Part shown: positions 36,534-45,564 of the stretch, one piece after another
Layout of the letters: every line of letters begins with the position of its first letter
Position numbering within the stretch: position 1 is the first letter of the stretch
DNA from: an uncultured Acetobacteraceae bacterium
GTDB lineage: Bacteria > Pseudomonadota > Alphaproteobacteria > Acetobacterales > Acetobacteraceae
Reading direction: 5' to 3'
NCBI GenBank assembly: GCA_943912335.1
Contig: CALTUD010000002.1
Span: 1-64,000, forward strand
DNA: 64,000 nucleotides
Made by a program: the position numbers and the translations under genes
The notes under the pieces: model-generated
What the model was told of the DNA's origin: nothing
The model's database searches: none
The model's input: the letters and a program-made list of their open reading frames with translations, nothing else

Positions 36534-38618
36534 GTGTCCGACCTGTCGAAGATCCGCAACATCGGGATTACCGCGCATATCGATGCCGGCAAGACCACCA
36601 CCACCGAGCGGATTCTCTATTACACCGGCGTGAGCCACAAGATCGGTGAGGTCCACGAGGGCAACACCACCACCGACTACATGGAACAGGAGCGCGAGCG
36701 GGGGATCACCATCACCTCCGCGGCGGTGACGTGCGAGTGGAAGGACCACCGCATCAACATCATCGACACGCCTGGCCATATCGACTTCAACATCGAAGTG
36801 AACCGTTCGCTCCGCGTGCTCGACGGCGCCATCTTCATCATCGAGGGCGTGGCCGGCGTGCAGCCGCAGTCCGAAACCAACTGGCGTCTGGCCGACCGCT
36901 ACAACGTTCCGCGCATCATCTTCATCAACAAGCTCGACCGCACCGGCGCCGACTTCTACCGCGCGTTCGACACGCTGAAGGAGAAGCTCGACATCGTGGC
37001 GCTGCCGCTGCAGCTGCCGATCGGCGCCGAGGAAAACTTCCTGGGCGTGGTCGATCTGGTCGAGATGAAGGCGATCATCTGGGAAGGCGGCGAGCTCGGC
37101 GCGAAATTCCATGACGAAGAGATCCCGGCCGACCTGAAGGAGAAGGCCGCCGAGGCGCGCCAGCTCCTGCTCGACACCGCGCTCGCGGTCGACGATGCGG
37201 GCATGGAAGAGTATTTCGAGAACGGCGACGTCAGCGTCGAGACGCTGAAGCGCGCCATCAAGAAGGGCACCATCTCCGGCGAGTTCCGCCCGGTGCTGTG
37301 CGGCACGGCGTTCAAGAACAAGGGCGTGCAGCCGCTCCTCGACGGCGTGCTGGACTACCTGCCGGCGCCGATCGACGTGGAAGGCATCCGCGTCGCCCCG
37401 CCGGAAGATGCCGGCGACGACCTGGACGAGAAGGCGCTGGAAGTGATTCCGGTCGACCCGGACGGCAAGTTCGCCGGCCTTGCGTTCAAGATCATCAACG
37501 ACAAGTACGGCACCCTGACCTTCGTGCGCGTGTATCGCGGCGTGCTGAAGTCCGGCGACCAGGTGATGAACACCACCAAGGGTCACAAGGAACGCGTCGG
37601 CCGCATGTTCCAGATGCACGCCGACAAGCGTCAGGAAGTGAAGGAAGTGCATGCCGGCGACATCGCCGCGTTCGTGGGCCTGAAGGACACGGGCACCGGC
37701 GACACGCTGGCCGACGCCGCCGATCCGGTGGTGCTGGAGCGCATGGCCTTCCCGGTGCCGGTGATCGACATCTCCGTCGAGCCGAAGACCAAGGAAGCCG
37801 TCGAGAAGATGACGCTGGCGCTGCAGAAGCTCGCCGGTGAGGATCCCTCGCTGCGCCTGAAGACGGACCAGGAAACCGGCCAGACCATCCTGTCCGGCAT
37901 GGGCGAGCTGCATCTCGAGATCATCATCGACCGTCTGCGTCGCGAATATGGCGTCGATGCCAATATCGGCGCGCCGCAGGTGGCGTATCGCGAGACCATC
38001 ACCAAGCCGCACACCGAGACCTACACCCACAAGAAGCAGTCGGGCGGTTCGGGTCAGTACGCCGAAGTGAAGATCGAGTTCGCCCCGGTGGAGCGCAACG
38101 ACGGCATCACCTTCGAGAACAAGATCGTCGGCGGCACCGTGCCGAAGGAATACATCCCGGCGGTCGAGAAGGGCATCAAGGTTCAGGCCTCCACGGGCGT
38201 GCTCGCGGGCTTCCCGACCGTCGACTTCCGCTACTCGCTGGTGGACGGCAAGTACCACGACGTCGACTCGTCCGCCCTGGCGTTCGAAATCGCCGCCAAG
38301 GCCTGCTTCCGTGAAGGCATGAAGAAAGCCGGTCCGGTCATCCTCGAGCCGATCATGGACGTCGAAGTCACCACCCCGCAGGACCATGTCGGCGACGTGG
38401 TGGGCGACCTCAACCGTCGTCGCGGCCAGATCCAGAACCAGGAGAATTCCGGTTCCACGGTGACGGTGCGCGCCCAGGTGCCGCTGAAGGAAATGTTCGG
38501 CTACATCTCCCACCTGCGCTCCATGACGAAGGGCCGTGCGTCCTTCACCATGCAGTTCCATCACTACGATCCGGTGCCGCGCAACATCGCGGACGAGATC
38601 ATGACGAAGTCCGCCTGA
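36534..38618 (+). CDS. fusA: translation elongation factor G
   Basis: A 694-residue EF-G GTPase that drives ribosome translocation. The G1 motif is AHIDAGKT, switch II DTPGHIDF, G4 NKLDRTGAD; domains II-V follow at full length. The start is a GTG at 36534 (SDLSKIRNIG) with GAGGAG before it; a TTG five codons earlier overlaps that ribosome site. It stands apart from the str operon (no rpsL/rpsG/tuf beside it), so it may be a second or relocated copy. A strong terminator follows. Confidence 0.96.
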   Translation: MSDLSKIRNIGITAHIDAGKTTTTERILYYTGVSHKIGEVHEGNTTTDYMEQERERGITITSAAVTCEWKDHRINIIDTPGHIDFNIEVNRSLRVLDGAIFIIEGVAGVQPQSETNWRLADRYNVPRIIFINKLDRTGADFYRAFDTLKEKLDIVALPLQLPIGAEENFLGVVDLVEMKAIIWEGGELGAKFHDEEIPADLKEKAAEARQLLLDTALAVDDAGMEEYFENGDVSVETLKRAIKKGTISGEFRPVLCGTAFKNKGVQPLLDGVLDYLPAPIDVEGIRVAPPEDAGDDLDEKALEVIPVDPDGKFAGLAFKIINDKYGTLTFVRVYRGVLKSGDQVMNTTKGHKERVGRMFQMHADKRQEVKEVHAGDIAAFVGLKDTGTGDTLADAADPVVLERMAFPVPVIDISVEPKTKEAVEKMTLALQKLAGEDPSLRLKTDQETGQTILSGMGELHLEIIIDRLRREYGVDANIGAPQVAYRETITKPHTETYTHKKQSGGSGQYAEVKIEFAPVERNDGITFENKIVGGTVPKEYIPAVEKGIKVQASTGVLAGFPTVDFRYSLVDGKYHDVDSSALAFEIAAKACFREGMKKAGPVILEPIMDVEVTTPQDHVGDVVGDLNRRRGQIQNQENSGSTVTVRAQVPLKEMFGYISHLRSMTKGRASFTMQFHHYDPVPRNIADEIMTKSA

Positions 38619-38641
38619 TCGCGGCTTCGGTCTGAAACGGC

Positions 38642-38676
38642 AAAAGGCCGGTCCCGAAAGGGGCCGGCCTTTTTCG
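38642..38676. terminator. bidirectional terminator after fusA
   Basis: AAAGGCCGGTCCC, loop GAAA, GGGGCCGGCCTTTTT: a near-perfect stem with A-run before and T-run after, lying between fusA and the convergent MBL-fold gene, so it can stop both transcripts. Confidence 0.9.
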
Positions 38677-38727
38677 TTTGAGAGCCGCAGGAGAAACGCG
38701 GTGCGGTGCAAACAGATGGGCGTGCTG

Positions 38728-39615
38728 TCAGCCCGTCTCGCGCCAGCCTCGTTCGCCCCTGGTCGCACGCCCATCCGCCTCCAGCTTCTCCAGATGCGCC
38801 AGCAGGTTCGCACGCGCCGGCTTTTCCAGCTCCGGTCGCACATTCGGATAGGCACGTGCGAACACCGCTTCGAAATTCTGCGGTTCGCGCGTCAGCAGAG
38901 CCGCGATGGACGCTTCCCGCGCGTGGCGATGGTCGAGCAGGCTCTGCACCAGGATGCGCGGCGCTTCGATCGCCGGCCCATGCGCGGACAGGATCACCCG
39001 GTCGTCCCGGTCCCGCACCCGTTCGAGCTGGCGAACGAACTCGCCCAGATCGCCGTAGGGATGCGGCGGCACCACGGAGGTGGACCAGCCCATCACATGG
39101 TCGCCGCCGAACAGGATGCCGTCCGGCGCCGCGAAGCACAAATGGTCGCTGGCATGGCCGGGCGTATGCAACACCTCCAGCCCGGCGATCCGGTCGCCAT
39201 CATGCAACGGAATGGCCGGCGCGAAATCGGGATCGTGCGACGGATCGCCGCCGAAGCGGTGGAACGAGGCGATCGGCGCGCCGGTACGGCGATGCAGCGT
39301 CGCAGCGCCGGAGAGATGATCACTGTGCCAGTGCGACACCAGGATATGCGAGAGGCGAGACCCGGCCTCCCGAACGATTGCATCCAGATGCGCGTGGTCC
39401 TCGCTGCCGGGATCGAGCACGACCGTGCCGCCCTCCCAGTCGATCAGCCAGGTATTGGTGCCGTGATAGGTCATGGAGCCGGGATTCGGCGCCACGATGC
39501 GCCGTAGGCCGTCCCGGAACCGCAGCGGGACGAACCGCTCCGGCTCCGGCTCCGTCAGCTTCCAGGGCCGACGCTTCGACCCGCTCTGGCGCGACAGGGC
39601 AGGGTGCTCAGCCAA
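38728..39615 (-). CDS. MBL-fold metallo-hydrolase (LACTB2/glyoxalase II-like)
   Basis: A 295-residue metallo-beta-lactamase-fold hydrolase. The metal motif is HWHSDH, with further ligands in HTPGHASDH and GGDHVMG; the C-terminal helical domain is of the LACTB2 type (winged-helix-like end). NPGSMTYHGTNTW is typical of this branch. It probably hydrolyses a thioester or a nucleic-acid end. The start appears to be TTG at 39615, overlapping the ppc-like stop by 8 bases, so translation is coupled to that gene. Confidence 0.82.
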   Translation of the reverse strand: MAEHPALSRQSGSKRRPWKLTEPEPERFVPLRFRDGLRRIVAPNPGSMTYHGTNTWLIDWEGGTVVLDPGSEDHAHLDAIVREAGSRLSHILVSHWHSDHLSGAATLHRRTGAPIASFHRFGGDPSHDPDFAPAIPLHDGDRIAGLEVLHTPGHASDHLCFAAPDGILFGGDHVMGWSTSVVPPHPYGDLGEFVRQLERVRDRDDRVILSAHGPAIEAPRILVQSLLDHRHAREASIAALLTREPQNFEAVFARAYPNVRPELEKPARANLLAHLEKLEADGRATRGERGWRETG

Positions 39616-42421
39616 ACGCCCCGACCTCGTGCATCACCACGACGCTGATCTCGCGCAGCAGCTCGAACAAGCGTCGCATCGGCACGAAGATCTCCGCGTT
39701 CTCGCGCGTATAGGCGTTCTCGAAGCGCGGCCCGGTCGGCTCACGGAAATCATGGCTCGCCGTGCGGTCGGTCGCATCCGGGAAGATCTCCTCCATCTGC
39801 TTCAGCACCGCCGGGATCTCCAGACGCAGCACCTGCTCGTCCAGCGTCTCCCGCGTGAAGCCGTAGCGCGGCGAGAAATACGGAATCCGCGTCGAGAGCA
39901 GCCAGATCCGCTCGATCACGGTCAGGCGGATCGCATGCAGCACCATCTCCGGCAGCGCCATGCGCGGCGCATCCGGCCAGGCCGTGCGCAGCGCCAGATG
40001 GTCGGCCTGGATGCGACGGAACATGCTCTGGGTGATGCTCCACAGATCGAGCCGCTCCAGCCCGCCGGAGAGCTGCACCAACGCCTCGCGCCGCACCGGG
40101 TCGTTCTCGTGCCCGGCCCGGTCCAGCCACACGCCGGGATCGAGCGTCAACACGATCGCGCGCAGGACGTCGCTGTCCGAATGGCGCAGCGCATGGGAGG
40201 CGAAGTCGAGCGCACGCCGGAAGCGCGGGCTCTTCAGCATGAACTCCTCGAAGGTCTCCGGATGCCGGGCGGCGGCGAAACCCAGTCCTTGCAAGGTGTT
40301 GGCACACCATCCGAGCTGCTGGAGGATGGCGTTGTTGGGGATCGCCCGCAGTTCGCGCGGATGCTTGATCCGTGCCGGGCTGCCTGATGCGTCGGACTGG
40401 CGCGCGGCGGGACGCGAGCCGGTGCGGTCGATCAGGGCCGGGCCGAACGCGCCCAGCAGCGCCGCATAGCCGGGATCTTCCACCAGCTCGGTCATGCCGA
40501 GCCCGATGGCGGCGAAGAAATCAGCCGAGAAATCCGGCTCGTCGTAGATCGGGTCGTTCTGGGCCCTGACCGTGGCGAAGGCGTGCTCGGCGATGGTGCA
40601 GATCACCGCGTCGGCCAGGGCTTCGGTGCCGAACAGCATGTAGCCGTCGCCGCCCTGGAACGCGCTTTCCTCGCGGCAGGCGATGCCGTGCTTCTCGAAC
40701 ATCAGACGCGATTGCGGCGGCGACAGATAGTCCAGACGGTCGGCCAGGGAAAACGGATGCGCGCCGCGGCCGATGCTCTCGCCATGGGTGTCGAACAGGA
40801 TCACCTCGACATCGGTCAGCCCGCGCTTGGCCAGCAGATCGGCGATCTTCAAACGCAGACGCTCCACCAGATAGGTGGCGGCCAGCTGACCCACGTAGCG
40901 GCCGCTGTCGGAATAGCCGAACTGGAGGCTGAGCTTGCCGGTGCGGCGCAGATAATCGCGGTAATGGCGCGAATGCAGCGCTTCCTCGACAATGCGGGCG
41001 CCGTCGCGCATCGCGTTCTGCGTTTCGAACAGCGGCGAGATCTCGACCTGCTCCTCGATACCGAACAGGCGCGCCAGCCACAGCGCCACCAGCAGCGTGT
41101 AGCCGCTTTCGGTCTCCGCGATCAGAAAGCGCACCGCCGTGGAGCCGTCGATATGCTTCACCATCTGCGTCACGGTCATCATCAAACGCGCCGCCGAGGC
41201 CTGCTCGGATAGCAGCGCGCCGAAATCCACCGGCACCTTCTGCACGTCAGCCAAGGCATCGTTGATCTGCGCCAGCAGAGCGCGGCGCTGGGCCGGATTT
41301 TCCGGACTGTCCTCGATGCCCAGACGCTGCCGGGCGACGTTGTGGATCTGGGTCGCGTTCAAACGCACATGGGTATGCGCGGCGGCGAGACCATGCGAGG
41401 CGAGACCGGCGCGCGCCACCGCCAGCGGCATCTTGTCCTCGTTCGCCGCCGTTTCGATCGCGGCGGCGAAGGCGTCGTCCAACGGCGCGACCGTCGGGAT
41501 CGCGTCGTCGCGACGGTCCACCAGGGCGGCGGCGAAGCGTGACACCTGATCCGGGTCGGCCCGATCGGGCGCCGCGGCGATCTGCGCCGACACCGCCTCG
41601 ATCGCCCGGGACAGCATCCCCATCAGCGCGTCCGACGGCGACTGTACCGCCTCCACCTGCGCCAGCAGACGATCGAGCTGCAGCTTCTTCATCCGCAGGC
41701 GCAGACGCAGCGTGTCCCACCAGCCGATATCGGTGCGCCCGTCGGTGTCGTAGCCGACCCAGCTCGTCAGGATCAGCGGCTTCGGCACCAGAGTGGTCCA
41801 GCTCTGCGGCCATACCGTCGCCGCCTGTTCCAGCAGGGCGCGGTTGAAACGGTCGATCGCGTCGCGCCCGCGCAGGATCGCGGCGGTCGCGAACCCGAAC
41901 TCGTCTTCCAGTGTCGGGGCGGGCGGCCGATGCGACGCCTCGCTCACAGGCAGCGCGGCGCCGCAGGCGGACGCGGCCAGGGCGGCATAGGCGTCCGGCG
42001 CCAGGGCGAAGGTGGGGTGGGCGGTGAACACGGCGGCGAAGCGGGTCCGGCCGATCAGCTTGCGGAACGCGGCCAGCGGCACCGGACTGTCATCCGGGTC
42101 CGGGCGCACCAGATGCTCGGCGATGCGGCGCAGCCGGGCGCCGGTGCCTTCGCCGGGCTCGAGCCCGACATAGCGCGCGATGCGCTCGGCCCGCTTGGCG
42201 AATGCGTCGTCGCGCAGCCGCCGCACCAGCCCGCCCAGCGCGTCCACATCGAGGCTGTTCTCGTCCAGACGGCGCGACAGGTTCAGGGCGATTCCCAGCA
42301 CCGGATTGCCGAACGGATCTTCCGACTGGCGTTCGACGATGCGTCCGGCCAGGGCCAGAATTTCGCTCAGGCGCTCATCCGCCGGCGGTGCATCGGGTGC
42401 GGAAGAGGCCTGGTGCTGCAT
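39608..42421 (-). CDS. ppc: divergent phosphoenolpyruvate carboxylase homologue
   Basis: A 937-residue protein of the PEP carboxylase superfamily, which makes oxaloacetate from PEP and bicarbonate. Recognisable landmarks are TAHPTF (133-138, usually TAHPTE), WVGYDTDGRTD (usually WxGGDRDGNP), PLFET, GYSDSGR (502-508) and HGESIGRG (546-553, usually HGRGGxxGRGG). GSRPAAR and LRAIP are kept; the usual C-terminal NTG is absent. Overall length and order fit PEPC, but several substrate-site residues differ, so activity is not certain. The MBL-fold gene overlaps its 3' end. Confidence 0.8.
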   Translation of the reverse strand: MQHQASSAPDAPPADERLSEILALAGRIVERQSEDPFGNPVLGIALNLSRRLDENSLDVDALGGLVRRLRDDAFAKRAERIARYVGLEPGEGTGARLRRIAEHLVRPDPDDSPVPLAAFRKLIGRTRFAAVFTAHPTFALAPDAYAALAASACGAALPVSEASHRPPAPTLEDEFGFATAAILRGRDAIDRFNRALLEQAATVWPQSWTTLVPKPLILTSWVGYDTDGRTDIGWWDTLRLRLRMKKLQLDRLLAQVEAVQSPSDALMGMLSRAIEAVSAQIAAAPDRADPDQVSRFAAALVDRRDDAIPTVAPLDDAFAAAIETAANEDKMPLAVARAGLASHGLAAAHTHVRLNATQIHNVARQRLGIEDSPENPAQRRALLAQINDALADVQKVPVDFGALLSEQASAARLMMTVTQMVKHIDGSTAVRFLIAETESGYTLLVALWLARLFGIEEQVEISPLFETQNAMRDGARIVEEALHSRHYRDYLRRTGKLSLQFGYSDSGRYVGQLAATYLVERLRLKIADLLAKRGLTDVEVILFDTHGESIGRGAHPFSLADRLDYLSPPQSRLMFEKHGIACREESAFQGGDGYMLFGTEALADAVICTIAEHAFATVRAQNDPIYDEPDFSADFFAAIGLGMTELVEDPGYAALLGAFGPALIDRTGSRPAARQSDASGSPARIKHPRELRAIPNNAILQQLGWCANTLQGLGFAAARHPETFEEFMLKSPRFRRALDFASHALRHSDSDVLRAIVLTLDPGVWLDRAGHENDPVRREALVQLSGGLERLDLWSITQSMFRRIQADHLALRTAWPDAPRMALPEMVLHAIRLTVIERIWLLSTRIPYFSPRYGFTRETLDEQVLRLEIPAVLKQMEEIFPDATDRTASHDFREPTGPRFENAYTRENAEIFVPMRRLFELLREISVVVMHEVGAFG

Positions 42422-42711
42422 GGAAGGGTCCGCTCCTTGGGGAACGCCGTGTCGCCTGGCCTCGTGCCGGCCGGCGATTGCGGCAATGCATCATACCCAG
42501 TCGTCGCCCGGAGGAAACGGCAGCGGTGGCCGGAACGGGTTCAAGCCGCCCGCAGCAAGAAAACGACATGAGTGTTCGGTCTGCGCAGGTCCTGCGAACC
42601 GAGCATCGCCGCGTCTGCGATCACGGACACGTCTATCACGCCAGTTCACCGAGATCGGGCGCACAGGCCGACGTCCCAGGCATGACCAGTCTCCGTCTGG
42701 ACGGGCCCTGT

Positions 42712-43527
42712 TCACTCGGAAATCTTCGGAATGGCAGCAGGGACTGGTGCGGCGTGCGCCAGCGCGTCGATGAACCAGCTCGGGAAACCCTGTGAACGGA
42801 GCGTCGTCAGTGGCAGATCGCGCTCTAGCCCGCAGCCCTGGATAGCATGCGCCAACCCGGTCTGCATGACCTTGAGCGTGTGATGCGTGCCGTCCGGATA
42901 GAAAACGAAGTATCCGTCGATGTCGTCAGCCGGGGGCGTGCAATCGCCGTCGGGAAGCTCGCCCGTGGCGGCCTTGCTCAGCAACAGTGCCCGCAGTTCG
43001 CCGGAGTTCGCGCCCGCGACCGTCATCCCATCGACGGCCAGATCGGAAGCTTGTTTCGCCGCCAGTGATCTGGGGAGAACCGTCAGCCAGTCGAGTTGGC
43101 GTCCCGACCGTAGATCGAACACCACCGCATACGGCGACTCGTTTGGGTGAGGACCGCCGCAAGAGGCATCCTCACCGACGAAATAGCTCAACAGGCGTGG
43201 GCCGGCCATCGTCACGCTGACCGTTCGTGACCAGTCGCCGGTCATTCCAGGCGTTTGCTTCGCATCTTCCTCACAGTCTGCAGCCGCCTTAAGAGCCGCT
43301 TTGTCCAGCCGGGTTAGTGTCGCGCGGACGCGATCCAGCGCGGGCGTTGCACCGCGCGGCAGCGGAAACGCATCGATTCCTTTGGCGATCGGCGGTCTGA
43401 CGTCGAGAGCCACCCCGCTCTCGGCAGCCTGCGCCTGTACCCCGATCGGAACACAAGCTGCGATCACATACCCGAGCAGAGCCGCTGATCCGACAGGTCG
43501 CCAGAAGGCTGGAAGAAAGATCGACAT
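42712..43527 (-). CDS. exported protein, DUF3298/RsiV-like
   Basis: A 271-residue protein with a signal peptide (cleavage about AQA, residue 33). The segment YFVGEDASCGGPHPNESPYAVVFDLRSG resembles the DUF3298/RsiV-like domain, and four to six cysteines suggest disulfides in the periplasm. GGAG precedes the ATG at 43527, which settles the start. Function unknown. It is divergent from the DUF445 gene. The ~290 bases between it and the ppc-like gene hold no gene I can support. Confidence 0.65.
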   Translation of the reverse strand: MSIFLPAFWRPVGSAALLGYVIAACVPIGVQAQAAESGVALDVRPPIAKGIDAFPLPRGATPALDRVRATLTRLDKAALKAAADCEEDAKQTPGMTGDWSRTVSVTMAGPRLLSYFVGEDASCGGPHPNESPYAVVFDLRSGRQLDWLTVLPRSLAAKQASDLAVDGMTVAGANSGELRALLLSKAATGELPDGDCTPPADDIDGYFVFYPDGTHHTLKVMQTGLAHAIQGCGLERDLPLTTLRSQGFPSWFIDALAHAAPVPAAIPKISE

Positions 43528-43613
43528 GACGGCTACTCCATGAGAGCGATCCGTGCTCCTGCCACCCAGCCCCGGTTTGGGCGAAAGCGGCGTGGGATGG
43601 TATCGCATCGCCG

Positions 43614-44921
43614 ATGCAGGCGTCGCCGGACAATACCCGATCGGTTCCCGCGTCGCGCCCTGCGGACGCGGAGGCGCGCGCCGCGCTGCGCCGGCAGAAA
43701 CGACGCGCCACGCTGCTGCTGGGCGGCATGGGCGGACTCACCGTGCTGGGCTACGCCGCCGGCCATGGCTGGTGGGCCGGACTGGTGCAGGCTACGGCCA
43801 AGGCCGGGCTGGTCGGTGGCCTGGCCGATTGGTTCGCGGTGACCGCCCTGTTCCGCCATCCGCTCGGCCTGCCGATCCCGCACACCGCCATTCTCCCGGC
43901 GCAGAAGGAGCGCCTCGGCCGCGCCCTGGGCCGCTTCGTCGCCGATCATGTCTTCACCGAGGCCGATATCGAGCGTGCGCTGGCCGAGATCGACGTGCCG
44001 GCGGCCTTGTGCGCCGTTCTGCGCGATCCACGGCTGGGCGAGATGCTGGGCAGCGGCCTCGCGCAGCTGGTGCCGCATCTGCTGGACGGTCTGGGCGGCA
44101 GCAAGGTCGGCGACCTGATGGCCAAGCTCGCGCCGCAAATGATGAGCGACGGCCAGCTCGCCCCCGTCGTGGCGCGGGCGCTGCGGGCCATGGTCGAGAA
44201 CAACAAGCACCAGGAGGTCGTCTCCTTTCTGCTCGACCAGGTCAAACAGTTGCTGCTGCAGAAGGAAGCCAGTCTGCATCGCATGATCGAGGACAGGGTC
44301 CGTGAGCAGGGCGGACGGCTGCTGGGCTGGGCGATCGGCGGTTCCATCGCCAGCCGCGTGCTGAGTGCGCTCAACCAGGAACTCGACCGCACCGATCCGC
44401 ACGATTCCGAGCTACGCGAAGCGGTGACGGACTGGATCCGGCACGAGATCGATCTGATCGAAACCGAGCCGGGACGCGCCGAGGCAATCGGACGTGCCAT
44501 GCGCGGCGTGGTGTCGCATGATAGCCTGCGCGCCTGGGGCGCCGATATGTGGGGCCGGGCCAGAAGCGTGATCGAAGCCGATCTGCACGCGCCGGATGGC
44601 TGGGTGCAGAGTCTGGTGAACCGGGCGATTGAGCGCGCGGCGCGGGCGCTGATCGAAGAGGACGCCGCGCGGACGGCGGTGACGCGCGTCACGCTCCGGA
44701 TCGTGCGCGACCTGCTGCCCGGATTGCGCACGCGCCTGTCCGGCTTCATCGGCGGCGTGGTGACCAGATGGAACACGCAATCCCTGACCGAGCGGGTCGA
44801 ACTCCGGCTCGGCCCCGATCTTCAATATGTGCGCATCAACGGCACGCTGGTCGGCGCCCTGGTCGGCGGCCTGCTTTACGTGCTGCTGCGCCTCGTGTTC
44901 GGGCCGCTGGAAAGCCCCTGA
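43614..44921 (+). CDS. DUF445 family membrane protein
   Basis: A 435-residue DUF445 protein. An N-terminal hydrophobic segment (about 33-50) is followed by GLVGGLADWFAVTALFRHPLGLPIPHTAI, the family signature, then a long helical region with Ala/Leu/Glu composition, and a C-terminal membrane helix (about 410-430). E. coli YjiN belongs here; function unknown. The ribosome site of the ATG at 43614 is weak, but the frame and family start agree. It stands 123 bases before the SUF regulator. Confidence 0.8.
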   Translation: MQASPDNTRSVPASRPADAEARAALRRQKRRATLLLGGMGGLTVLGYAAGHGWWAGLVQATAKAGLVGGLADWFAVTALFRHPLGLPIPHTAILPAQKERLGRALGRFVADHVFTEADIERALAEIDVPAALCAVLRDPRLGEMLGSGLAQLVPHLLDGLGGSKVGDLMAKLAPQMMSDGQLAPVVARALRAMVENNKHQEVVSFLLDQVKQLLLQKEASLHRMIEDRVREQGGRLLGWAIGGSIASRVLSALNQELDRTDPHDSELREAVTDWIRHEIDLIETEPGRAEAIGRAMRGVVSHDSLRAWGADMWGRARSVIEADLHAPDGWVQSLVNRAIERAARALIEEDAARTAVTRVTLRIVRDLLPGLRTRLSGFIGGVVTRWNTQSLTERVELRLGPDLQYVRINGTLVGALVGGLLYVLLRLVFGPLESP

Positions 44922-45044
44922 GCCCCGCCGAAATCTTATCCGGACCCGTTATGAAGACTTGACCTCGGCGTGGTTCCGCTCCAAATCCCCGAAACCGTAC
45001 AATTCCGGTCCGGTTCGCTCGACCTCTCCCTTTTCGAGGCTGCC

Positions 45045-45557
45045 ATGTTGAGGCTGTCCAAACTCACCGACTACGCCGTGGTGGTGATGGTGCAGCTGTC
45101 GCGCCAGACATCGGGCGGGACCGGCGTGTCCACCGCGCCCTGTCTCGCCCAGGCCACCGGCATTCCCGAGCCGACCGTCGCCAAGGTGCTCAAGGCGCTG
45201 GCCGCGTACGGTCTGGTGTCGTCGCAGCGCGGCGCGCGTGGCGGCTATCGTCTGGCCCGCGCCTTGTCCGCCGTGGCCGTCGCCGAGGTGATCACGGCGA
45301 TCGACGGGCCGATCACCATGACCGCCTGCGTCGATGGTGCCACGGGCGGGTGCGAGGCCCAGACATGCTGCCCGATCCGGGGCCGCTGGGACCCGGTGAA
45401 CGACGCGATCCGCGCCACGCTGTCCAGCATCACGCTCGACAGCATGGACAACGCGTCCGATCGCCCCCAGATGCCGCACGCGCCCGCCGCCGAGGCGCAT
45501 CTTGCCGCCGGATTCGATTCTCAGCGGACCCTGTCCGCCTCTTTTGCTGCCGAGTGA
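45045..45557 (+). CDS. Rrf2-family SUF operon regulator
   Basis: A 170-residue Rrf2-type transcription factor: winged-helix DNA-binding domain (LRLSKLTDYAVVVMVQLSR, ATGIPEPTVAKVLKALA) and a cysteine cluster at 95, 103, 108 and 109 that can hold an iron-sulfur cluster, as in IscR. It matches the SUF-linked Rrf2 regulator group. It lies eight bases before sufB and probably represses the operon, including itself, when clusters are plentiful. The ~120 bases upstream should contain the promoter (a TTGACC lies at about 44958), but I could not pick out an operator. Confidence 0.85.
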   Translation: MLRLSKLTDYAVVVMVQLSRQTSGGTGVSTAPCLAQATGIPEPTVAKVLKALAAYGLVSSQRGARGGYRLARALSAVAVAEVITAIDGPITMTACVDGATGGCEAQTCCPIRGRWDPVNDAIRATLSSITLDSMDNASDRPQMPHAPAAEAHLAAGFDSQRTLSASFAAE

Positions 45558-45564
45558 GGTTCTC

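Noticed and set aside
35958..38855. Very long minus-strand open frame (965 codons) opposite rpmB and fusA
   Set aside because: It is the antisense shadow of high-GC coding sequence; composition is His/Arg/Val-biased and matches no family.
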